A stretch of 64,000 bases of DNA from contig DDUV01000087.1 in the NCBI GenBank assembly GCA_002344975.1, positions 14,630-78,629 of the forward strand, in the 5' to 3' direction. The notes beneath the pieces are model-generated. The model was given only the letters and a program-made list of their open reading frames with translations, did not search any database and was not told where the DNA came from. The stretch is from Saprospiraceae bacterium UBA2329. Lineage in GTDB: Bacteria; Bacteroidota; Bacteroidia; Chitinophagales; Saprospiraceae. Positions within the stretch are counted from its first letter, which is position 1; each line of letters starts with the position of its first letter. The position numbers were made by a program, and so were the translations under genes. Of this stretch, positions 1-9,465 are shown in pieces.

Positions 1-229
1 TGTTGCAGGGTTCAAAAGTCGTGCCTGCATTTTGGCAATTGATGACTTTGGCCAAGATGCGCGCACAGGTGGTTTTGCCCACGCCGCGCGGCCCGCAAAA
101 CAAAAACGCATGCGCCAGATGCCCCGTTTGGAGGGCGTTTTTCAGGGTTTTGGAAATATGCTCCTGCCCCACGACGTCCTCGAATCGCGCAGGTCGGTAT
201 TTACGGGCAGAGACGATAAACTGGCTCAT
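1..229 (-). CDS. dnaX: DNA polymerase III subunit gamma/tau, 5' part only (cut by the window edge)
   Basis: Reading leftward from the ATG at 229-227 gives 76 residues that begin MSQFIVSARKYRP and continue through VVGQEHISKTL to the Walker A motif GPRGVGKTT, followed by ARILAK. This is the canonical N-terminus of the clamp-loader ATPase DnaX, which loads the sliding clamp on DNA at the replication fork. The frame is open to base 1, so the rest of the ATPase, the zinc finger and the tau tail lie outside the window. A perfect -7 motif TATCTTTG lies on the same strand at 503-496, far upstream. Start choice is firm because the family starts almost exactly here. Confidence 0.95.
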   Translation of the reverse strand, partial: MSQFIVSARKYRPARFEDVVGQEHISKTLKNALQTGHLAHAFLFCGPRGVGKTTCARILAKVINCQNAGTTFEPCN

Positions 230-549
230 GTTTTTGTCAACATTTGTACTCTCAGGCTGCGAGTTGCCGGCTTCGAGCTTTGAGTAGAATGATTGTGAAA
301 GGGAAAACTTCCCAAAAACGCACTCATTTTCAATAGTAGATTTTGCAATTTCCCCCAATGCAAAATCTAACTTTTTAGCAAAAAAACAAACTCATAGCTC
401 ACAGCTCGTGGCTCGCAGCTTTTGAGGTATGCTAAGTAAATACTTGTTACCTTTGAGTATCAGAGACTTTAGCTCCGATGTGCGATTTTACCGTCCAAAG
501 ATAGTATTTCAGTTGGAGTTATCACACCCCGAAAATGAAATCTCCCGGC
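230..549. other. Intergenic stretch with a stem-loop, between dnaX and the phosphatase gene
   Basis: These 320 bases contain no convincing gene. They hold a perfect 10-bp inverted repeat TAGATTTTGC (337-346) / GCAAAATCTA (360-369) with a C-rich loop, which could end transcripts coming from the leftward phosphatase gene. They also hold two -7-like motifs: TATCTTTG on the minus strand (503-496), pointing at dnaX, and TACCTTTG on the plus strand (448-455), pointing into the antisense of the phosphatase gene. A short run of near-repeats of AGCTC/GGCTC lies at about 398-420. Confidence 0.5.
337..369. repeat. Perfect 10-bp inverted repeat, possible terminator
   Basis: The arms TAGATTTTGC and GCAAAATCTA pair perfectly around a 13-base loop, and ATT/AAT in the loop can extend the stem past a bulged A. 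On the plus strand it is followed by a short T-rich stretch; on the minus strand no clear T run follows. It lies between two leftward genes, so a role in ending the upstream transcript is plausible but unproven. Confidence 0.4.
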
Positions 550-2895
550 TCAGTGTTTGATAAACTTCAAAGGCTTGTCTGCTTTGCCTAAAAACCTGAT
601 GAAGTACAAGCCCTTGCTCAAGCCGGATACGTCCACGCGCTGAATCTGTGAAGCCATTGTTCCCGCCATCACGGTACGGCCTGCGGCATCTGAAACTTCA
701 AAACGAACATTTTCTCGCCACAAGGCTGCTTCTATACTGATTTCAGAAGAAGCCGGGTTGGGAAATACGCGAAACAGCGCGGCATCTTGTTGCACCTCGG
801 TAGCAGCCGAAATGATGCCGTTACAGCCCACTGTATCTACGCGCAAAAACATTTCATCAAAATAAGAATCGTTGTCCTGTCCTGCCTGCCGGGTGCCCAT
901 GAGTACAAACCGGATGCGCGAACAATCTTGCGGAATGACTGCCGATGCTTGCACCAATTCCCACACGCCCGATTGAGAACCGTACACCGGCGTTGAGTCC
1001 AGCACTGTGCCCGCTGCCGACAAAAATCTCAGCCTGAACTGAGGCAAATCTGTGCCCTGATAATCGCTCAACCAGCCACCGAAACGCGCAATCGCCGTGC
1101 CGTTTTGGATGGCTGCGGCAAATGCCTCTACCGACACCTCCTGAAATCCCTCCGCGTAGGGATGCTCCTCACACACGCCGCCTACCGCAAACAAACGGCT
1201 GCCGGCGTAGGCGTTGTTGCCGGCACATTCCCCGCTGAGGATGGATTCAAAAGAGCCTGCCGTTTCCGTCCAGGCATTTATGCCGTTTTCTGCGCCGCCA
1301 TTAATGAGCAAATTGTTGCTGAGCGCAGCAGGCCCGGTTTGAAACGAAATTGCCTGGCTCCAGTCGCTCCAGGCCAGTCCGCGATCCCGGTATCTCACCC
1401 GCCAATAGTAGGTGGTATTGGGCGCCAGATTGCTCGCCAATTCATCCGTCAGGTCGTCATTGGCCTGTAAATCAACGTTGTTGTACCAATTGGTGTACTG
1501 TTTCCAACGATCAACCGTTGGGTTGGAAAAATCGGGCGAGGTAGAAATTTGCCACTGACTTGCGCCGTGCAGGTCGCCGTCGGGGTCGGAATAGGGAGTA
1601 GCCGACAACTCAAGCGTGCAGCCCGAAGATACGACCAATCCCTCGGTCGGGAACACGCCTGTGGGCGTAGCGGGCCCCGCGTTGTAGCGCCGTATGGTGA
1701 AGCTGTCTCTCAGCACATTGTTCATAAACACATTTTCATTGCCCCGGCTGATGCGCCGGATGGTAAAAGCGGGATCGTTGCCGGCCCGCACATCAATCCA
1801 TGCAAAACCGTATTCGTCCTGGCTGATGACATGCTCCGGGTAGTCGTTTTGGGCATATTCGTTCCAATAATCAATATTGCCGCCCGCCGTTGCCACATTG
1901 ACCATAGTGTGTGCGGCGTTGAGGCTTTGCCCCCTCGAATAACCGTGCGTATGGCCGTAAAAATGCACGCTGGGTTTGCCGCAGGCGGCAGAGAAATTTT
2001 CCAATTTTTGAATCACCTGCCCGGTGTAGGCCAGATTTCCGGCAATCCACAACTCCGAATGAAAAGGGTGGTGGATTTGAGCAAAAACAAAATCAATGTG
2101 CTCGTTGGAACATGCGTCGTTCAGCACGTTTTCCAACCAGTTCAGTTGCGCCTGTATGAGGTAGCCCGTGTTGGAATCCAGCCCGATGATGCGAACATTG
2201 GCGTAGTCTTTGTACCACCAATGCTCTTCGTACCCTGTGGTTCCGTTGGTCGGGAGTTCAAAATATTTGAAATAATTGATTGAGTTGGCCTCGTGATTGC
2301 CCAACACCGGGTACATGGGCGTGTGCCGAAACAGGTTTTCGGAGGGGTTGAAATAGGTGTTTTTCCATTGCTGGTAATCGGCGCCGTAATCCACCAAATC
2401 GCCGGTAATCATAGCAAATGCAATCCTTCCGGCAATGTCCGCCGTGCCGGTTTGCCCCAGATAACCGATGACGCCGTCGTTGCACATTTCCCTGAAAACA
2501 TTGGGCCGGCCGGGGTCTCTTTGCATGTCGCTCATGGCGATGAACGAGAACGATTTTTCAGAATCATTCGTCGGTGGCGTCACAAAATCGAAGATGGAAC
2601 TCATCGTCGTACCAATATTCACGCGATAGAAATAGCGCGTATCGGGCGAGAGGCCGGTCAAGCGGGCATGGAAAATTTGCGAGACGCCCGATCCGGTTTG
2701 AGCCTGCCCGGCAGTGCTTTGCCCCAAACTGGTACTCAGACCCCATTCCACCGTGCCTGTCGCAGCCGTCGAGGATTCCCAGGTGATGGTGACGGCGTTG
2801 GGGGCGGCATTTTGCAAAAACGGCTGAACCAGAAAGGTTTGAGCGATGGAAGTTTGCAAAAACAAGAACGCTGCAAGGTGGACGAGGTACTTCAT
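550..2895 (-). CDS. Secreted purple-acid-phosphatase-like metallophosphoesterase with T9SS type A sorting domain
   Basis: This 781-residue protein starts with a signal peptide (MKYLVHLAAFLFLQTSIAQ). I chose this ATG over one 29 codons upstream because it restores the signal peptide. An N-terminal fibronectin-like domain (about 23-115) precedes a calcineurin-type phosphoesterase domain showing SDMQRD, TGDLVDYG, GNHEAN, HHPFH and GHTHG, which are the metal-ligand blocks of purple acid phosphatases. A second fibronectin-like region and a carbohydrate-binding-like jelly-roll region follow. The last ~75 residues (FRVFPNPAS...GLYFIRF..KFIKH) form a type IX secretion sorting domain, so the enzyme is expected outside the cell or on its surface. 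Substrate is unknown: phosphate monoesters are the family norm. It is divergent from the GH92 gene. Confidence 0.88.
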   Translation of the reverse strand: MKYLVHLAAFLFLQTSIAQTFLVQPFLQNAAPNAVTITWESSTAATGTVEWGLSTSLGQSTAGQAQTGSGVSQIFHARLTGLSPDTRYFYRVNIGTTMSSIFDFVTPPTNDSEKSFSFIAMSDMQRDPGRPNVFREMCNDGVIGYLGQTGTADIAGRIAFAMITGDLVDYGADYQQWKNTYFNPSENLFRHTPMYPVLGNHEANSINYFKYFELPTNGTTGYEEHWWYKDYANVRIIGLDSNTGYLIQAQLNWLENVLNDACSNEHIDFVFAQIHHPFHSELWIAGNLAYTGQVIQKLENFSAACGKPSVHFYGHTHGYSRGQSLNAAHTMVNVATAGGNIDYWNEYAQNDYPEHVISQDEYGFAWIDVRAGNDPAFTIRRISRGNENVFMNNVLRDSFTIRRYNAGPATPTGVFPTEGLVVSSGCTLELSATPYSDPDGDLHGASQWQISTSPDFSNPTVDRWKQYTNWYNNVDLQANDDLTDELASNLAPNTTYYWRVRYRDRGLAWSDWSQAISFQTGPAALSNNLLINGGAENGINAWTETAGSFESILSGECAGNNAYAGSRLFAVGGVCEEHPYAEGFQEVSVEAFAAAIQNGTAIARFGGWLSDYQGTDLPQFRLRFLSAAGTVLDSTPVYGSQSGVWELVQASAVIPQDCSRIRFVLMGTRQAGQDNDSYFDEMFLRVDTVGCNGIISAATEVQQDAALFRVFPNPASSEISIEAALWRENVRFEVSDAAGRTVMAGTMASQIQRVDVSGLSKGLYFIRFLGKADKPLKFIKH

Positions 2896-2921
2896 GTGGT
2901 GAGTGATTGAAAAAATGAGTC

Positions 2922-2929
2922 CAAATGTA
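2922..2929 (-). promoter_or_regulatory. -7 promoter motif TACATTTG for the phosphatase gene
   Basis: A perfect match to the Bacteroidota -7 consensus TAnnTTTG lies 26 bases upstream of the ATG at 2895 on the minus strand. No TTG was found at the usual 17-23 base spacing, so only half of the promoter signature is present. Confidence 0.35.
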
Positions 2930-2994
2930 GTCAATCGCGCCCGCTTTGGCGTAATATTGTCATCCGAAAAATCATCATCCAACGCACGCCAACC

Positions 2995-5952
2995 ATGACA
3001 GGTAGAATCTCTTTTTTATTGAATTTCACCGTATTCGCCACGCTCTTCCTGCTTTCCTGCCAAGGCCCGCCGCAGACAGTGACTGCCGATGACGACCTCG
3101 CCCGTTTCGTCAATCCCTTTGTCGGCACCGGCGCACACGGACACACTTACCCCGGCGCGGCGCTCCCATTCGGCATGGTCCAACTCAGTCCCGATACCCG
3201 CCTCGACGGCTGGGACGGCTGCTCCGGCTACCATTTCACAGACACCATTATATATGGATTCAGCCACACGCACCTCAGCGGCACCGGCGTTTCCGATTAT
3301 GGCGATGTGCTGCTGATGCCTTTTACCGGCGATCCGCTGTTTCACAATGGCGCCGACGGTCAGGCCGGCTACTCCTCCGCTTTCGACAAATCTTCCGAAT
3401 CGGCTTCGCCCGGTTACTATCAGGTGCGCCTCAAAAAATACGACATCGAAGCCGAGCTGACGGCCACTCCGCGCACGGGCCTGCACCGATATACCTTCCC
3501 CGCAGGCGCTGAGGCCGGCCTGCTCATTGATCTCGTTCACCGCGACGAAGTATTAGACGCCGCCCTCTGGCGCCGCAGCGATACCGAGGTGGAGGGCTAT
3601 CGCATCTCGCGGGCCTGGGCCGAGGAGCAGCACGTTTATTTTTCGGCCAAATTTTCTCAACCCATCGCCGGGCTTCTCTTCGACGGCAAGGCCAAATCCG
3701 ACACCCTGCGCGGCAAAGAGGTCAAAGCGGCCCTGCGTTTTGCTGCCTCCGATCAGCCTTTGATCGTTCAGGTGGCCATTTCTGCAGCGGACGTGGAAGG
3801 CGCCCGCAACAACCTCGCGGTCGAAAATGCCGCCTTCGATTTTGACAAAACGCGCTCCTATGCCCGCGCCGTCTGGAACCAGCAATTGGAAAAAATTCGC
3901 GTGGAATCTCACAACGACGAGGAGGCCCGCATTTTTTACACGGCCCTGTACCACGCCTCGCTGCAACCCAATTTGTTCACCGATGCCGACGGGCGTTATC
4001 GCGGCCACGACCGCCAAATTCATCAGGCCAAAGAGCACACGCAATACACCGTTTTTTCGCTGTGGGATACCTACCGCGCCGCCAATCCGCTGTACCACAT
4101 CATTGAGCCGGAGCGCAGCCGCGATTTTGTACACACGTTTCTGCAACAGTTTCGCCAAAGCAGCGAGCTGCCCGTTTGGGAATTGGCCGGCAACGAAACC
4201 TACTGCATGATCGGCTACCACTCGGCTGCCGTCATCGCCGACGCCTGGGCCAAAGGCATCCGCGATTTCGACCCTGATCTGGCTTTGGAAGCCATGATAG
4301 CAACGGCCAATCAGGATAAGTTCGGCAAAAAGTTCTACCGCGAATACGGCTTCGTACCCGCCGAAATGGAGGCCGAATCTGTTTCCAAAACGCTGGAATA
4401 CGCCTACGACGACTGGTGCATCGCCCAAATGGCGCAGGCGTTGGGCCGACAGGAGATGTATGAAACCTTCATTCGCCGGGCGCAATCGTACCAAAACCTT
4501 TTCGATCCTTCCACCGGCTTTTTCCGCGCCCGCCGCAACCAGAGTTGGATTGCGCCCTTCGACCCCGCCGAGGTCAATTACCACTTCACCGAGGCCAATG
4601 CCTGGCAGTATGGATTTTATGCGCCGCAGGATGTAGAAGGCTGGATGGCGCTGCTGGGCGGAGATGAAAAAGCCGCGCAACACCTGAACGCCGTGTTCAC
4701 CGCCGACTCCAAAACCACCGGCCGCGACCAGGCCGACATCACCGGCCTCATCGGCCAATACGCGCACGGCAACGAACCCAGCCACCACATCGCCTACCTC
4801 TACAATTTCTGCGGGCAGCCCTGGAAAACGCAGCAGCGCGTGCAGGAAATCATGCGCAGCCAATACGCCGACGCGCCGGAGGGCCTGTCGGGCAATGAAG
4901 ACTGTGGCCAAATGTCGGCCTGGTACATTTTCAGCGCGCTCGGATTTTACCCGCTCACGCCCGGCAGCACGGCCTATGTCATCGGTTCGCCGAGGGTGAA
5001 AAATGCCGAAATCAAGGTAGGAAAAGGCAAGACTTTCCAGATCACCGTCAAAAACGGCGGCCCGCAATCGCCTTACATTCAGTCGGTTCAGCTCAACGGC
5101 AAGGCTTATCGAAAGTCCTTCATCCGCCACGAAGACCTCCTCGCCGGCGGCACGCTGGTATTTACCATGAGCGAGCAGCCCAACAAATCCTGGGGCACAG
5201 CGCCCGAAGATCGCCCCCGCAGCCACATCGAAAACAACCGCCTCATGCCGCTGCCGGTCGTGTCTCGCGGCCAACGCGCCTTCTTCGGAACCGACACCAT
5301 CAAACTGGCGCACCCCCTGCCCGATGCCGAAATCTGGTTCAGCACCGACGGCAGCGACCCGCTTTCCAATGGGAAGAAATACGCACAACCCATTGTCATT
5401 AAACAAGATACGGAGATAAAAGCCATAGCGAAGCATCCCAAATGGGGCCAAAGCCTGCCCATCTCCGCCCGCTTCCTGCGCGTGCCGGGCGAGCGCAAAA
5501 TCACGCTGGCCTTCCCCTTCGCGCCGCAGTACGCCGCCTCCGGTCCCAGCGCGCTCATTGACATGCTCGAAGGCGGCAACGACTACCGCACCGGCGAGTG
5601 GCAGGGCTTCGAGGGCGTGGACGTGGACGCCGTGGTGGACCTCGGCGCAGCGCAGCAACTCAGGCAAGTACGCATCCACTTTTTGCAAGACGAAAACGCC
5701 TGGATTTTTATGCCCACCGGCGTCTCGTTTTACGGCAGCACCGACGGGCGCAATTTCCGGCTCATCGGCAAGGTACCGGCCCGCACCCGCCCCGAACACA
5801 AGGGCACCATCATCGAATCGTTCAGCGTAAAAACTTCCGGCCCGATGCGCTACATCCGTGTGGTGGGCCACAATCGCGGACTTTGTCCGCCCACACACAA
5901 AGGCGCCGGCGGCAAAGCCTGGATTTTTGCAGATGAGATCAGGGTGGAGTGA
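2995..5952 (+). CDS. GH92 family alpha-mannosidase, lipoprotein, with chitobiase-like and discoidin-like C-terminal domains
   Basis: This 985-residue protein begins with a lipoprotein signal (lipobox LLSC, Cys22). Residues ~36-260 match the GH92 N-terminal beta-sandwich (FVNPFVGTG.HGHTYPGA.LPFGM, typical of the family). The (alpha/alpha)6 catalytic part follows to ~745 and includes the GNEDCGQMSAW signature at 633-643. GH92 enzymes are exo-acting alpha-mannosidases, mostly alpha-1,2, acting on mannans and N-glycans. After it come a chitobiase C-terminal-like domain (about 760-835, FSTDGSDPLSNG) and an F5/8 type C / discoidin-like domain to the end, probably for glycan binding. It is divergent from the phosphatase gene. 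No SusC/SusD pair is nearby, so it is not in a classical polysaccharide utilisation locus here. Confidence 0.93.
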   Translation: MTGRISFLLNFTVFATLFLLSCQGPPQTVTADDDLARFVNPFVGTGAHGHTYPGAALPFGMVQLSPDTRLDGWDGCSGYHFTDTIIYGFSHTHLSGTGVSDYGDVLLMPFTGDPLFHNGADGQAGYSSAFDKSSESASPGYYQVRLKKYDIEAELTATPRTGLHRYTFPAGAEAGLLIDLVHRDEVLDAALWRRSDTEVEGYRISRAWAEEQHVYFSAKFSQPIAGLLFDGKAKSDTLRGKEVKAALRFAASDQPLIVQVAISAADVEGARNNLAVENAAFDFDKTRSYARAVWNQQLEKIRVESHNDEEARIFYTALYHASLQPNLFTDADGRYRGHDRQIHQAKEHTQYTVFSLWDTYRAANPLYHIIEPERSRDFVHTFLQQFRQSSELPVWELAGNETYCMIGYHSAAVIADAWAKGIRDFDPDLALEAMIATANQDKFGKKFYREYGFVPAEMEAESVSKTLEYAYDDWCIAQMAQALGRQEMYETFIRRAQSYQNLFDPSTGFFRARRNQSWIAPFDPAEVNYHFTEANAWQYGFYAPQDVEGWMALLGGDEKAAQHLNAVFTADSKTTGRDQADITGLIGQYAHGNEPSHHIAYLYNFCGQPWKTQQRVQEIMRSQYADAPEGLSGNEDCGQMSAWYIFSALGFYPLTPGSTAYVIGSPRVKNAEIKVGKGKTFQITVKNGGPQSPYIQSVQLNGKAYRKSFIRHEDLLAGGTLVFTMSEQPNKSWGTAPEDRPRSHIENNRLMPLPVVSRGQRAFFGTDTIKLAHPLPDAEIWFSTDGSDPLSNGKKYAQPIVIKQDTEIKAIAKHPKWGQSLPISARFLRVPGERKITLAFPFAPQYAASGPSALIDMLEGGNDYRTGEWQGFEGVDVDAVVDLGAAQQLRQVRIHFLQDENAWIFMPTGVSFYGSTDGRNFRLIGKVPARTRPEHKGTIIESFSVKTSGPMRYIRVVGHNRGLCPPTHKGAGGKAWIFADEIRVE

Positions 5953-5994
5953 TGGTTTTTATAAATATTTTGAAAAATTTAATAACTCGATAAA

Positions 5995-8900
5995 ATGGAA
6001 AAGAGATTAGTAAAAATCGCGAAAGAGCTTAATGTAAGTATAACCACGATTGTGGAATTCCTGCATAAGAACGGCTATGAAATTGAAAATAAGCCTACGG
6101 CCTGGATCAGTGATGATATGCACACCATTTTGCTCAAGGAGTTCCAAAAATCAATGGACATCAGGGAACAAGCTGATCAATTGGTTATAGGCACTCGTCC
6201 GATGCCCAAAAAAGATATCCCCGTTGCCGCGAAAACCGACAAAATTCAACCGGGGACTTCTATCTTGGGGCGCAAGGATGAAGCCCAGCCGGCTAAAGAC
6301 GTCAAGCCGATGGAAGAGGAAAAGCCACGAGGCTTGCTCCCGAACCGGTTAAAAATTCTTGGCAAAATAGACTTGGATGCCCACAAAGCAAAACGTATTC
6401 AAAAAGATCCATTAATCTCTTCTGAAGAAAATATTGTAGATGGGATAATTAGTCGTACAATAAAATCAAAAAATAAATTTATTGACTTAGGGAATTGTGG
6501 TCTAAATGAAATTCCAAAAGAATTATTAGAAATGGAGTGGCTGGAGGGAATTAATTTAGGCCCTGAGTATTATGATATAGAGGAAAAAAAAATGAAAAAA
6601 TCCAACCAATCTCATGGGGCGAATCGATTTTATTCATCACTTGAAGGGTTTAAAAGTTTTCCTAAATTAAAATTTTTAAGTATAAACAATTGCAATATAG
6701 ATGATTTATCATTTCTGACTAATAACTCAAAATTAGAACATCTTTCCGCAGAAGGTAATCATATTTCGAATTTAGATGACTTGCCGAATCTGCCCTATTT
6801 AAAAAATATTTTCTTGAATGGAAATACGGTAAGCGATACTGACGTTTTGTCAAATTTACGTTATTTGGAGATATTGCGACTTTCAAATAATCGCCTTCAA
6901 GAATTACCATATCTCTTCCCCGGGCTCTTTCATTTGGATTTGTCAAATAATGAGATACAAGATATATCTGCAATTGGTGATTTAGAATATTTATTAATTT
7001 TAGATTTGTCAAATAATTTGATTAAGGACATTTCTCCTTTGTCGAACTTAAAATCTATAGAACAATTATATTTGACAAACAATAAAATAAATGATATATC
7101 ATATTTGAGGTTATTGCCTGAATTGAAGTTTATTTCAATAGATCTCAATCCTATTAAAGACTGCCCTTTCGAGGTTTGGGGGAGCAATGATATAAAGCTA
7201 ATTCGGGGTTATTTTGAGTCATTGCAGCGGCAATATGATAATGAAAATACTGATCGACAAGAAGTTAAGCTTGTTTTTGTTGGAAATAGCGCAGTTGGAA
7301 AAACTCAACTGATTAATCTGCTTATCAAAGGAGATTGTATTAATGAAAGGAATTCTACTCATGGGATTAATGTGATAAAATTTTATCCATCTAATTCGCC
7401 ACTCAAACAGTTTAAAAATAGATTTGATAAAAATTTCTCAGTGAATATTTGGGATTTTGGTGGTCAAGAATATTATCATGGAACTCATCAGTTATTTTTA
7501 AGCAATCATGCAGTTTATGTTTTATTATGGGAGAGGTCAACGAATTTAAATGGTGTAGTAAGCACTGAGTTATCAAAAGGAATATTTGAAGACCTTGAAC
7601 ATTTTGATTATTGTTACTGGTTGGAGAGTATCAGACACTATGCCCCTGACAGCCCTGTACTTATTGTTCAAAATAAGATAGATGACCCTGATCAACCCAA
7701 AGAACGAATTTCCAATGCGTTATTGGATTCGTATAATGTTGAACAAGATGCGTACTCCCTAAGTATAACGAATGCACTCTCTAATAATTCACCTTATAAA
7801 CGGTTGTTTGATAATTTTTGCGATGAGCTTATAGGTTTATTAATAGATAGTGCAAGTAAATTTAAATATAATTCTGTTTGGATTAACATCAGAGATGAAA
7901 TAGTTAATGTGGCACATAATAATATGAATAAATTTTCTGAATACTTAAATGAGGGTGCCTGGATGGATATTAGCGATTTTAACAAAGTGTGTATTGGTAT
8001 AGATCAAAATTTCTCAGAAGATGAATTACATAGTCTTGTTAACTGGCTAAATAATATTGGTACACTGAATTATTATCCAAACAATTCACGACTTAAGTCA
8101 AAGATCTTTTTAAATCCTAAATGGATAACAACTACAATTTATGAAATCTTAGACAAGACTGTACTTGATAAAAAAGGCGAATTTTATTTGTCGGACATAA
8201 AACAAACCCCTGAAATATTTATTGAATTGATGAAAGAAATGGATATCGTTTTTCCTCATCCATTAATGGAAAATGTGTACATAGCCCCTCAGTATCTACC
8301 ATCTGAACATGCTATTGAGGACTTATTTGCAATTGCGGAGTTAGGGTTGCGAAGGTCGTCTTATCGGATTCGAGTGCCCATTTTTTTCTACAAAAAACTA
8401 ATGCATAGGCTTATTTTGTATTTTGGAATGGAGGCTGATGTCATTGCCAAATACTACTGGAAACATGGTATAGTCTTTGTTACGAAAGGAGGGACAAGGT
8501 GTTTGGTGAAGGGACTTTATACTGAGGAGTCAAATAGACAAGGCGTTATTTTAGTTGGAATTGAAAATTCGAATGAACATAACCTGCTTCAAAGAGAGAT
8601 ATTTGAAAGAATGCTAATTATTTTGTCGAGAAAAGAGGAAGAATTAGGTTTTCGTATATTTCCACCTACATTGGGAATAAAATCTATTCTTGAAAGTGCT
8701 GAAAGTAATGATGATATTTATAAATATGGGCATGATAATTCTCCTTATACAAGCTTATGGACAGACGAGTTAAGAGTTTTGCCGCGATGGCTTAATGTTT
8801 TAGATATCGCGGTTGGCGATTCAGCTTTTATTTCATTAATTAAGTTAGTTAAAGCGGTAAAAGGAGGTAGAAAAAAGATTGAAACAGAATCTGGAGAGAT

Positions 8901-9423
8901 TTTGACTATCAATAAATTTGGATTTTTACTTGACAGTACGGTCTCTATGCCATTAAAGATATTTGTTTCTTACTCTCACAATGATATCCAATTGATGAGA
9001 CGATTAGATACTCATTTAGCTCCTTTAAAACGCTTGGAAAAAGTGGTGTCATGGACAGATAGGGAAATATTGCCAGGAAGTAACTGGGACTTAACCATTC
9101 AAAATCAACTCAATGAGGCCGATATAGTTTTATTGTTGATTTCAGCAGATTTTGTTGCTTCTGAATATATTTGGAATAAAGAGTTTGCGGTTGCTTTAGA
9201 AAGAGAAGAACAACGTAAATGTATGGTTATACCAATACTACTTCAACCAGTAGATTTTAATGGATTACCCTTCTCCGAAAAACATATGATACCTATTGAT
9301 GAGGGAACTGGAAAGAGAGAGTTGCGCCCAATTACATTATGGAGTAATACAGAACAGGGCTTTGCAGAGGTAGCGAAGCAAATTAGAATTTTAATAGATA
9401 AGAAAGAATTATATTTCACTTAA
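5995..9423 (+). CDS. IF2N-LRR-Roc-COR-TIR protein (bacterial ROCO GTPase with TIR effector)
   Basis: This 1142-residue multidomain protein has the following order. (1) Residues 1-60 (RLVKIAKELNVSITTIVEFL, then GYEIENKP) resemble the N-terminal domain of translation factor IF-2. (2) A polar linker runs to ~130. (3) About ten leucine-rich repeats span ~160-400 (LSNNRLQELP, LDLSNNEIQDIS). (4) A Roc GTPase follows, with G1 GNSAVGKT at 430-437, G3 DFGGQE at 487-492 and G4 NKID at 560-563. (5) A COR-like region spans ~635-960. (6) A TIR domain runs from KIFVSYSHND at 988-997 to the end, with SWTDREILPGSNW and the probable catalytic Glu1063 in YIWNKEF. Bacterial TIR domains commonly cleave NAD+, and LRR-Roc-COR acts as a sensor/dimerisation switch in ROCO proteins. 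An NLR-like immune or signalling role is therefore inferred, not shown. From about base 6400 on the gene is very AT-rich (20-30% GC in counted stretches) whereas 6181-6360 is ~52% GC. Confidence 0.9.
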   Translation: MEKRLVKIAKELNVSITTIVEFLHKNGYEIENKPTAWISDDMHTILLKEFQKSMDIREQADQLVIGTRPMPKKDIPVAAKTDKIQPGTSILGRKDEAQPAKDVKPMEEEKPRGLLPNRLKILGKIDLDAHKAKRIQKDPLISSEENIVDGIISRTIKSKNKFIDLGNCGLNEIPKELLEMEWLEGINLGPEYYDIEEKKMKKSNQSHGANRFYSSLEGFKSFPKLKFLSINNCNIDDLSFLTNNSKLEHLSAEGNHISNLDDLPNLPYLKNIFLNGNTVSDTDVLSNLRYLEILRLSNNRLQELPYLFPGLFHLDLSNNEIQDISAIGDLEYLLILDLSNNLIKDISPLSNLKSIEQLYLTNNKINDISYLRLLPELKFISIDLNPIKDCPFEVWGSNDIKLIRGYFESLQRQYDNENTDRQEVKLVFVGNSAVGKTQLINLLIKGDCINERNSTHGINVIKFYPSNSPLKQFKNRFDKNFSVNIWDFGGQEYYHGTHQLFLSNHAVYVLLWERSTNLNGVVSTELSKGIFEDLEHFDYCYWLESIRHYAPDSPVLIVQNKIDDPDQPKERISNALLDSYNVEQDAYSLSITNALSNNSPYKRLFDNFCDELIGLLIDSASKFKYNSVWINIRDEIVNVAHNNMNKFSEYLNEGAWMDISDFNKVCIGIDQNFSEDELHSLVNWLNNIGTLNYYPNNSRLKSKIFLNPKWITTTIYEILDKTVLDKKGEFYLSDIKQTPEIFIELMKEMDIVFPHPLMENVYIAPQYLPSEHAIEDLFAIAELGLRRSSYRIRVPIFFYKKLMHRLILYFGMEADVIAKYYWKHGIVFVTKGGTRCLVKGLYTEESNRQGVILVGIENSNEHNLLQREIFERMLIILSRKEEELGFRIFPPTLGIKSILESAESNDDIYKYGHDNSPYTSLWTDELRVLPRWLNVLDIAVGDSAFISLIKLVKAVKGGRKKIETESGEILTINKFGFLLDSTVSMPLKIFVSYSHNDIQLMRRLDTHLAPLKRLEKVVSWTDREILPGSNWDLTIQNQLNEADIVLLLISADFVASEYIWNKEFAVALEREEQRKCMVIPILLQPVDFNGLPFSEKHMIPIDEGTGKRELRPITLWSNTEQGFAEVAKQIRILIDKKELYFT

Positions 9424-9465
9424 TCTTTTATTGGTTTTCAATTAATTCGTTAATCACATATTACC

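Noticed and set aside
448..455. Plus-strand TACCTTTG as a promoter for an antisense RNA to the phosphatase gene
   Set aside because: There is no -33 element in range and no downstream gene on that strand until 2995. A single 8-base match with two free positions is weak evidence.
3553..5898. 781-codon open frame antisense to the GH92 gene
   Set aside because: It lies wholly opposite a well-supported gene, has a low-complexity Gly/Ala/Val/Arg composition with no domain or signal, and results from the high-GC third positions of the sense gene.
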